From the IMG/VR virus record IMGVR_UViG_3300002242_000268, positions 13,194 to 34,323 of that record: 21,130 bases of DNA; one strand, given 5' to 3'. Under the pieces are notes generated by a model, which saw nothing but the letters and a program-made list of their open reading frames with translations, did no database searches and was not told the origin of the DNA. The DNA is from a virus. How positions within the stretch are numbered: the stretch's first letter is position 1; the number at the start of each line of letters is the position of its first letter. Shown here piece by piece: positions 16,339 to 21,130 of this stretch. The translations under genes and the position numbers were made by a program.

Positions 16339-16567
16339 ATATGTTTCTGGAGATACTGACTTTAGCTACTTAAACAGAAATAACTGGGGTAAAGGAGGAT
16401 TAAGACAAGACGCTCAACCAGAGCAATGGGAAGACTATCAGGTTGGATTAAACTTTGGTTGGAAAATTGGAAAACATTTAGGTGTTTTTGTTGAAGGAGA
16501 GTATAATAAAATGTGGGACACTAAGTTTTACAATTCAACATTTGGAATAAACTATACATTTAAATAA
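16295..16567 (+). CDS. Outer-membrane beta-barrel protein, C-terminal part (continuation after frameshift)
   Basis: From the T run at 16293-16297 the reading continues as FGLHAYVNYLPGYHKYVSGD, a polar loop (NNWGKGGLRQDAQPEQWEDY), then three strand-like segments (QVGLNFGWKIGKHLGVFVEG, EYNKMWDTKF, YNSTFGINYTFK). The end alternates aromatic and polar residues and closes YTFK, like the C-terminal beta-signal recognised by the BAM complex. This fragment has no start of its own; a TTG at 16241 opens the frame, but the first 50 bases are the out-of-frame shadow of the true gene. Removing one T yields a continuous 406-aa protein with the preceding part. It ends one base before the next gene's ATG. 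Confidence 0.65.
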   Translation, partial: FGLHAYVNYLPGYHKYVSGDTDFSYLNRNNWGKGGLRQDAQPEQWEDYQVGLNFGWKIGKHLGVFVEGEYNKMWDTKFYNSTFGINYTFK

Positions 16568-16568
16568 A

Positions 16569-16859
16569 ATGGCAGGAGCACCACAAATAGGAGAAGATAC
16601 AAAGGTAACTTTAGATTTAAAAACAATAGGCATGGTAGTAGGTTTTGTAATAACATTGTCAGGTATGTGGTATACTTTGCAAGCGGATATTGCAGAAGCT
16701 ATGGTAAAACCTGAACCTGTTATTGATAGAGTAGAGTATGATTTAAAAGACGAATTAATTCGTCAGACAATTATGGATACACAAGATGATGTTGATAAGA
16801 TTTTAGAAGATCTAAAAAAGATTGATGAAAGATTATACGACATACAAAAAAATAGATAA
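16569..16859 (+). CDS. One-TM coiled-coil membrane protein, holin or inner-membrane spanin candidate
   Basis: This 96-aa protein has a short polar N-terminus, one transmembrane segment at about residues 19-37 (TIGMVVGFVITLSGMWYTL), and then a charged tail with a heptad-like coiled coil (about 52-95: VEYDLKDELIRQTIMDTQDD, VDKILEDLKKIDERLYDI). Few positive charges flank the membrane segment, so orientation is uncertain. Its place two genes before a leaderless peptidoglycan peptidase makes it the best candidate in the window for the protein that permeabilises the inner membrane or links to the outer membrane. One-TM coiled-coil architecture is also seen in phage spanins and XhlA-like proteins (where the TM is C-terminal). 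No sequence family is recognised. The leader TTAAATAAAATG is typical here, and the TAA stop overlaps the next ATG (TAATG). Confidence 0.55.
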   Translation: MAGAPQIGEDTKVTLDLKTIGMVVGFVITLSGMWYTLQADIAEAMVKPEPVIDRVEYDLKDELIRQTIMDTQDDVDKILEDLKKIDERLYDIQKNR

Positions 16860-17266
16860 TGAAATACTTAAGTTTAATTTTAATACCATTTTTTAGTTTT
16901 AGTCAAGTAGATGTTCCAAGTGAATACTGGGTCGATGATTCAAGTTTACAAAAAGTTATATCAAGTGAAGCTTTTGGTGATGATAATGAAAACACTGTTG
17001 TAATAGAATTTTGGGCAAAATTTAATGAAAAAAATTGTTTTTATGATTGGGACAAAATAAAAAATGCTAAATACTATAGAATAGATATAGCAAAAGCTCC
17101 TAAGTCTAAAAAAGAATATAGAGTACGGATGGCTCCAACATTATTAATATTTAAAAACGGTGTTGTTGAAGAGTCGTTTAAAGCTGGGTTAGACTTACTA
17201 CTTCCTACGGATCTTGTTGAAATACAAAAAACTATAGACGATATTAACGAGGCTAATAAATTCTAG
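16859..17266 (+). CDS. Secreted thioredoxin-fold protein lacking the CxxC active site
   Basis: This 135-aa protein starts with a short signal peptide, MKYLSLILIPFFSFSQVD, cleavable before Q16 in Bacteroidetes style. The body has a thioredoxin layout: strand VVIEFWAKF (47-55), a helix, strand KYYRIDIAKAP (71-81), the cis-proline segment MAPTLLIFKNG (91-101, P93), then a final helix. The position of the redox WCGPC is occupied by FNEKN, leaving a single cysteine one place later (C60). Dithiol oxidoreductase activity is therefore unlikely; a monothiol, structural, chaperone or inhibitor role is possible. It would act in the periplasm. It overlaps the upstream TM-protein stop and lies two bases before the endolysin gene, so it is part of the same cassette. 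Thioredoxin fold confidence is high; function is unknown. Confidence 0.7.
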   Translation: MKYLSLILIPFFSFSQVDVPSEYWVDDSSLQKVISSEAFGDDNENTVVIEFWAKFNEKNCFYDWDKIKNAKYYRIDIAKAPKSKKEYRVRMAPTLLIFKNGVVEESFKAGLDLLLPTDLVEIQKTIDDINEANKF

Positions 17267-17268
17267 TT

Positions 17269-17730
17269 ATGGAAAAAATAAGCAAACATATAACTTACGC
17301 AGAAGCTATACACTCAAATACAGCTAAGCGAAAAGGTATTGACAATACACCTAGTCCTACACATGTTGAGACTATGAAAGAAACAGCTAATAAAATATTT
17401 GAACCACTAAGAGAATTTGTTGGTGGACCAATAAAAGTTACTAGTATGTTTAGATCAGCAGCTTTAAACGAAGCTATAGGAGGAGCCAAAAGCTCACAGC
17501 ATATGAAAGGTCAAGCATTAGACTTAGATGACGTCTATGGTTATAAAACTAATGCTGAGATGTATCAGTGGATAAAAGAAAACTTAAACTTTGATCAGCT
17601 AATATGGGAATTTGGCACAGATACAAATCCTAATTGGATTCACGTATCATATGTTAGTGATGAAGATAACAGAAATAGATGTTTAAAAGCTTACAAAGAA
17701 AACGGTAAAACAAAATACAAAGTAATATGA
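17269..17730 (+). CDS. M15-family zinc peptidase, probable endolysin
   Basis: This 153-aa protein has the signature of the M15 D-Ala-D-Ala carboxypeptidase / L-Ala-D-Glu endopeptidase fold. SSQHMKGQALDLD gives zinc ligands H78 and D85, NWIHVSY gives H125, and E114 in QLIWEFG is a candidate catalytic base. The upstream segment KVTSMFRSAALNEAIGG matches the family's conserved TSxxRsxxlNxxvGG approach to the active site. Length is normal for a single-domain M15_3-type phage lysin; there is no separate cell-wall-binding domain. No signal peptide is present, so release from the cytoplasm would need a holin, possibly the 96-aa protein two genes upstream. It presumably cuts peptidoglycan stem peptides at the end of infection. 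The TGA stop overlaps the next ATG (ATGA). Confidence 0.88.
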   Translation: MEKISKHITYAEAIHSNTAKRKGIDNTPSPTHVETMKETANKIFEPLREFVGGPIKVTSMFRSAALNEAIGGAKSSQHMKGQALDLDDVYGYKTNAEMYQWIKENLNFDQLIWEFGTDTNPNWIHVSYVSDEDNRNRCLKAYKENGKTKYKVI

Positions 17731-18008
17731 AATCACCTGTAAAAATAAAAGAAAAAGCTTACGAAAAACAGAATAGAGCTATGCGAGCAGAGCATAAGCG
17801 AGATACTGGTAAAACATTAGGTTCTAGACAAACATCTGGAACAGGTAAACGCAGAGTGTCATTTGCTTGTAGATTTGCTGGTATGGCTGGATCTTTAAAA
17901 GATGCTAAAGGTGAACCAACTAAATTAAAAATGGCATTAAAAAAATGGGGCTTTGGAAGTAAAGAAGCTGCTAGAAACTTTTGTAACAAACATAAATCAA
18001 AAAAATAA
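17727..18008 (+). CDS. Small basic phage protein with conserved GFGSKEAARNFCNKH tail
   Basis: A 93-aa, highly basic protein. The N-terminal third is a charged helix (KIKEKAYEKQNRAMRAEHKR). The centre, KRRVSFACRFAGMAGSLKDA, and the end, ALKKWGFGSKEAARNFCNKH, carry two cysteines (C48 and C86). The RRVSFACRFAGMxG...KGEPTKxxMALKKWGFGSKEAA pattern resembles a domain of unknown function that I recall in small basic proteins of environmental phages (DUF6321-like; not checked). The ATG overlaps the endolysin stop, so translation is probably coupled. Function is unknown; DNA binding or a virion-packaged role would fit the charge. It is the last sizeable gene before the terminator. Confidence 0.62.
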   Translation: MKSPVKIKEKAYEKQNRAMRAEHKRDTGKTLGSRQTSGTGKRRVSFACRFAGMAGSLKDAKGEPTKLKMALKKWGFGSKEAARNFCNKHKSKK

Positions 18009-18022
18009 GGAACAAAAATAAA

Positions 18023-18094
18023 ATGGGCGTACCATACCCAAAAGTTCCTGTAACCAAGAAAGGGGATCCGTTGAGATCCCCTTTTTTGACTTAA
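18023..18094 (+). CDS. Possible 23-residue peptide overlapping the terminator
   Basis: ATG 18023 is preceded by AAAAATAAA, the same leader type as accepted genes in this window, and follows the previous stop by 14 bases. It encodes MGVPYPKVPVTKKGDPLRSP plus FLT and ends TAA at 18092. Its last codons are the terminator hairpin and T run, so the peptide could only be made in full from transcripts that read through or end beyond the hairpin. There is no other evidence for it, and chance is quite possible for 23 codons. Confidence 0.25.
   Translation: MGVPYPKVPVTKKGDPLRSPFLT
18059..18087 (+). terminator. Strong intrinsic terminator between convergent modules
   Basis: GGGGATC (18062-18068), loop CGTTGA, GATCCCC (18075-18081), then TTTTTT (18082-18087). 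The stem extends by AAA at 18059-18061 pairing with TTT. This is a perfect GC-rich stem in otherwise AT-rich DNA, downstream of the last plus-strand gene. Read on the minus strand it lies 12 bases past the nrdA stop but has a broken T run (TTTCTT), so it may work in both directions, more weakly on that side. Confidence 0.9.
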
Positions 18095-18098
18095 CTAA

Positions 18099-19796
18099 CT
18101 AACCATCACACGCTACACAGTCTTCACTCATAGCTTGTTGTGCAATATCTCCACGCAGTACAGATTCTGTACGAGTATAATATAATGTTTTAATACCTTT
18201 TTTCCAGGCTTCAAAATGAACTTTGTTAATCCATTTTGGTGTAGCTATACTAGGAAAAGCTAAATTTAAACTAACAGATTGATCTACATATTGTTGCCTT
18301 AAACCCGCTTGCCTAATTAATTCTAATTGATTTATTTCTTTAAATGTTTTGAATACTTCTTTGGTATCTTCTTCTAAACCTTTTATATCTTGCACCGAAC
18401 CACCATCGGCTAATATCTTGTCCCATATTTCTTTTGTATTTAATTTATATTTTCTTAAAACTTTAACTAACGTAGGATTTTTTCTTATAAATGTTCCTTT
18501 AGCTGATTGCTCTGTAAAAACATTAGCAGCCCAAGGTTCTATTCCTGGCGAAATATTTCCGCTAAGCTTTGAATTACTAACAGTGGGAGCAACAGCACGA
18601 AGGTGAGTATTGCGCATGCCAGTACCAGCACACCACAAAGGCTCGCCATAAGTTTCAGCAAGTACCATAGAAGCTCTTTCACTTTCAATTTTAATTTGGC
18701 TAAAAATTTTCCTAGTTTCAAACTGAGCAAGCAAACCTTCAAATGGTATGCCCTTTTCTTGAAGATAGGTATGCCATCCAAGCACACCCAACCCAAGTGC
18801 CCTTCCTTTATTTGCACTTCGTACTGCGTTTTCAAAGCCTCGTAATCCCTTTGCTCGTTGAATAAATTCTTCCATAACTCCATCAAGAAACCATATAGAG
18901 TCATAAATGAGGTTTGTACTTTTCCATTCTTCATATTTTGCTAAATTTAAAGATGACAAACAACATACAAAACTGTGGTTTTCATCTGTGTGTAATGTAA
19001 TTTCAGAACATATATTAGTCATATGTACTTTTAAACCATTATCTTTGTAAGATTTTGGGTTCTGCTTATTCGTATTTCCTTTAAATAAAATATAAGGTTC
19101 ACCAGTAGCTTTTCGTTTCTGTAACAACTTACTCCATTTTTTTCTGGCTTCTTTATCTCCAGCTTCAAGTCTTCGCATAAACTTATCGCCGACGACAGCA
19201 CATTGGTGTAAGTTAAGAGATTGTCTGTTGACATCTCCTTTTGGCTCTCTAATCTCGAGCCATTCTTCAAAATCGTCATGTTCAATATTGATATTAACTG
19301 ATGCAGCTCCTCTTCGGACAGATCCTTGATTTGTTGCAAGTATAGTTGAATCATATATTTTACAAAACGGTACAACTCCGTCACTTGTTCCATTACCTGT
19401 TATTTTTGCTCCGGCGGGTCTAATTTGATTTACACCGATACCAACTCCACCACCGTGTTTAGCGAGTAGCATCATCTCTAAGTTTTTCTGACCTATATCA
19501 ATAATAGAATCAGCGACATCAATGCCAAAACAACTAATAGGTAAGCCCCTATCAGTGCCAGTGTTCGATAAAACGGGTGATGCAAGGCATAACCAGCCTT
19601 TCCAAATATATTCGAAAAAACTTTCTTCCATTTCGGTTTTCTGTAATCTTCTCGCAACTGTTTTAGCAACTCTTCTGTACGCTTCTTTTGGTGTTTCTCC
19701 ATTGTATAAATAGCCTCCTCCTATTGTTTTTTTATATACCTCTGTATCACCCCACTCAGGATAATCTATTCCTTTTTTCCAATCATTATTCCACAT
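18099..19796 (-). CDS. nrdA: Class I ribonucleotide reductase, large (catalytic) subunit
   Basis: This 565-aa protein reduces ribonucleoside diphosphates to deoxyribonucleotides together with NrdB. Expected residues are visible: C89 in GLPISCFG (first redox cysteine), the loop NICSEI with N261, thiyl-radical C263 and E265, C278 in the CCLSSLNL segment (second redox cysteine), the radical-relay pair Y539-Y540 in LYYTRTE, and the mobile C-terminal CVAC (C560, C563). It is shorter than typical 700-760-residue NrdA proteins. It starts just ahead of the ten-helix domain, so the N-terminal ATP-cone that senses dATP is absent. This suggests escape from dATP feedback, as seen in some phage reductases. 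Glycine loops (AKHGGGVGIG) and SVRRGAASVNI are intact. ATG 19796 overlaps the upstream 78-aa gene by 11 bases; the stop is TAG. Confidence 0.95.
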   Translation of the reverse strand: MWNNDWKKGIDYPEWGDTEVYKKTIGGGYLYNGETPKEAYRRVAKTVARRLQKTEMEESFFEYIWKGWLCLASPVLSNTGTDRGLPISCFGIDVADSIIDIGQKNLEMMLLAKHGGGVGIGVNQIRPAGAKITGNGTSDGVVPFCKIYDSTILATNQGSVRRGAASVNINIEHDDFEEWLEIREPKGDVNRQSLNLHQCAVVGDKFMRRLEAGDKEARKKWSKLLQKRKATGEPYILFKGNTNKQNPKSYKDNGLKVHMTNICSEITLHTDENHSFVCCLSSLNLAKYEEWKSTNLIYDSIWFLDGVMEEFIQRAKGLRGFENAVRSANKGRALGLGVLGWHTYLQEKGIPFEGLLAQFETRKIFSQIKIESERASMVLAETYGEPLWCAGTGMRNTHLRAVAPTVSNSKLSGNISPGIEPWAANVFTEQSAKGTFIRKNPTLVKVLRKYKLNTKEIWDKILADGGSVQDIKGLEEDTKEVFKTFKEINQLELIRQAGLRQQYVDQSVSLNLAFPSIATPKWINKVHFEAWKKGIKTLYYTRTESVLRGDIAQQAMSEDCVACDG

Positions 19797-20022
19797 TTAC
19801 ATCTAATTTTTTTTCATTAATACCTGCTGCCGCAGCGTGTTTTCTTTCTTCTACATGTTTTAACTCTTCAACTATTTTATCCCAGTCTTCTTTACCAACA
19901 TGTATTTTAAACGCGGCTAAGGTACCTTCACAAATAGTGGCATTCGTTTGTACTTCTTTAATTAAAGCTTGAACAACTTTAGTTAATGATTCTACTTTTT
20001 GTTTTAATTTATTTTGTGGCAT
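19786..20022 (-). CDS. Small coiled-coil protein between nrdB and nrdA
   Basis: A 78-aa protein made almost wholly of helix: residues 3-28 (QNKLKQKVESLTKVVQALIK) have heptad spacing, and WDKIVEELKHVEERKHAAAA forms a second helix. One cysteine (C31) is present. I do not recognise the family. The leader TAAAATAAAATTAAATG matches the phage start pattern, and its 3' end overlaps nrdA, so it is translated from the nrd transcript. A scaffold or regulator of the reductase is a guess from position only; it could equally be an unrelated early protein. Confidence 0.6.
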   Translation of the reverse strand: MPQNKLKQKVESLTKVVQALIKEVQTNATICEGTLAAFKIHVGKEDWDKIVEELKHVEERKHAAAAGINEKKLDVNVE

Positions 20023-20028
20023 TTAATT

Positions 20029-20277
20029 TTATTTTAAAAAATGATTAATCCATGCAACTAAACCATTCATGTTTAGTGCAACTAAGTTCCATTGTTTGCG
20101 GGATGATACTTGTATTATAACACAACAAAATCCTATTATAAATAATCTAGGATCTAAAGTCCATTGCCCTGCTATTAAAAATGCAGCTCCCATATATCCT
20201 ACACGAGATGCAAATTTCTGATAGCTTGTTAATTTATTTGTATAAGCTAATAGCTTAAGTATTTTTCTTTTTACCAT
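20029..20277 (-). CDS. Small two-TM membrane protein in the nrd operon
   Basis: An 82-aa protein with a basic N-terminus (MVKRKILKLL) and a hydrophobic centre that reads as two short transmembrane segments: about 26-40 (VGYMGAAFLIAGQW) and 45-59 (LFIIGFCCVIIQV), separated by the tight turn TLDPR. A third weakly hydrophobic stretch (LNMNGLVAWINHFL) ends the protein. The QWTLDPRLFIIGF...RKQWNLVALNMNG region looks conserved in style, with two Trp and an Asp-Pro turn, but I cannot name a family. ATG 20277 overlaps the end of nrdB (ATGGTAA), and its TAA stop is six bases before the next ATG. It is expressed with the reductase; a link to nucleotide metabolism is not shown. Confidence 0.6.
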   Translation of the reverse strand: MVKRKILKLLAYTNKLTSYQKFASRVGYMGAAFLIAGQWTLDPRLFIIGFCCVIIQVSSRKQWNLVALNMNGLVAWINHFLK

Positions 20278-21130
20278 ATGTCTTCAAAATCTTCTCCTTC
20301 ATTCGCTTTACTATAGTCAGTCGGCCTAATCGCAAAAAAGTCAGTGTGAGTGTGACCCCCAGTAAGATGATAGAACCAATCAAGATTCGCTGCTGCATCC
20401 TTGTCATAGTTGAAAAATCTTCTCTTATCTGAGTAACCCAATTCTTGTAGTTTTTCATTTGTTCTTTTTCTAATAAATTGTTTTAAGTCATATGACTTTA
20501 GGTTTTCAATATCTCCCATCTCAAACATTTTATCTATATATTTCTCTTCAAGATCTACCATAATTTTAGCAGCCTCGTATATATCTTCTTTACATTGATC
20601 TTTTAAATCAGGTATTTCTTCACACATGTGTCTAAATAATTGACAGCCCATTCTACTATGTAATGATTCGTCTCTTACAGACCATTTCATTTGTTGTCCT
20701 ATTCCTTTGAGAAGGTTGCGAAGCTGAAAACTATATAAAACAGCGAAAAGCTGAGTACAGACTAACACCTTCTGCGAAAGCCGAAAACACGGCCAAGCTT
20801 CTACCAATCCCCACAGGATCAGTACCGTTATAAGAGACCAAATTATCAAATCTTTCCGATGTTGCGGGTTCGTGAAGAAACGCTTCAAAGTCTTCCAATC
20901 CAAGTGTTTCATTTAAATAACTATATGCAACAGCGTGTATTGTTTCTTGTGAGCCAAATATCATAGCCATCTGTTGCACCTCGTGTTTTGGGAACCATGA
21001 TACGTACTTTTTGTGTCCAGTAATCTGATACTGCACATTCAGTCTGAGCAAAACCTAGTAAGATATTTCCTACTAAGTTTTTTTCAGCTGGAGTCAATTT
21101 TTCGTTCCAATCCTTTACATCACCGGACAT
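20271..21130 (-). CDS. nrdB: Class I ribonucleotide reductase, small (radical) subunit; 5' truncated, read in three frames
   Basis: NrdB houses the dimetal-tyrosyl radical cofactor for NrdA. Coding sense runs in frame 1 from 21130 to about 21012 (VKDWNEKLTPAEKNLVGNIL and on to SDYWTQK), frame 2 to about 20750 (WFPKHEVQQMAMIFGSQETI and on to SLYSAF), and frame 3 to 20271 (AVLYSFQLRNLLKGIGQQMK and on to EDFEDIW). Metal ligands are visible: a Glu in FAQTECAV at the first-ligand position, SQETIH (Glu, His) with the radical Tyr four residues after the His (HAVAY), FAEG (Glu), and RDESLH (Glu, His). Both breaks vanish if one base is dropped from the T run 21008-21012 and one from the A run 20746-20749 (plus-strand view), giving 285 visible residues. 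The ATG at the window edge is internal: similar proteins continue upstream of VKDWNEKLT. All catalytic residues survive, so the gene is probably functional in nature. Confidence 0.85.

Noticed and set aside
18349-19972. Plus-strand open frames inside nrdA and its neighbour (for example 18349-18606 and 19688-19972)
   Set aside because: They are antisense to well-supported reductase coding sequence and show no domain or leader.
20921-21130. NrdB starting at the ATG on the window edge
   Set aside because: VKDWNEKLTPAEKN is an internal NrdB segment, so the true start lies beyond 21130.
1-21130. tRNA genes, CRISPR arrays, insertion sequences, integrase or attachment sites
   Set aside because: Reading both strands showed no cloverleaf with a TTCGANNC arm, no regularly spaced repeats, no transposase motif and no integrase; a computed tRNA scan was not possible.

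Overview
The window looks like part of the genome of a lytic, tailed double-stranded DNA phage, most likely podovirus-like, infecting a Bacteroidetes (probably marine flavobacterial) host. DNA is very AT-rich and genes are packed with overlaps or gaps of a few bases. No start codon has a convincing Shine-Dalgarno sequence. Most are preceded by A/T-rich leaders such as AAATAAAATG or TAAATTAAATG. Two secreted proteins have signal peptides with a Gln right after the predicted cleavage site, a Bacteroidetes habit. No integrase, repressor, tRNA, CRISPR array or insertion sequence was seen. The host assignment is inference.

Plus strand, bases 1-14468, is a virion module. It holds the 3' part of a large beta-rich structural protein, a 431-aa structural protein recalling a crAss-like phage virion family, a small cupin, and what looks like an ejection set. 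That set is an Ala/Arg-rich 239-aa protein, a 375-aa protein of unknown function and a giant protein read in two frames (5570-10045 and 10041-14468). Removing one base joins the halves into one protein of about 2,965 residues carrying membrane-like segments, an HExxH metallopeptidase motif and a HAD-type phosphatase domain. This fits a polyvalent protein delivered with the DNA.

Plus strand, 14458-18008, has three small basic proteins, a 77-aa helical protein and a probable lysis or envelope cassette. The cassette has a signal-peptide-bearing outer-membrane beta-barrel (split by a frameshift), a one-TM coiled-coil protein (holin or spanin candidate), a secreted thioredoxin-fold protein that has lost CxxC, and an M15 zinc peptidase endolysin. 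A strong intrinsic terminator at 18059-18087 closes the module.

Minus strand, 21130-18099, runs convergently and encodes a class I ribonucleotide reductase: nrdB (5' end outside the window, read in three frames), an 82-aa membrane protein, a 78-aa coiled-coil protein and nrdA. It would supply dNTPs during replication.

Four frame breaks occur in three genes. Each is repaired by removing one base from a T or A run of 4-5, so homopolymer over-calling is the simplest explanation, though real frameshifting at 10040 is not excluded. No gene-free stretch exceeds 300 bases.
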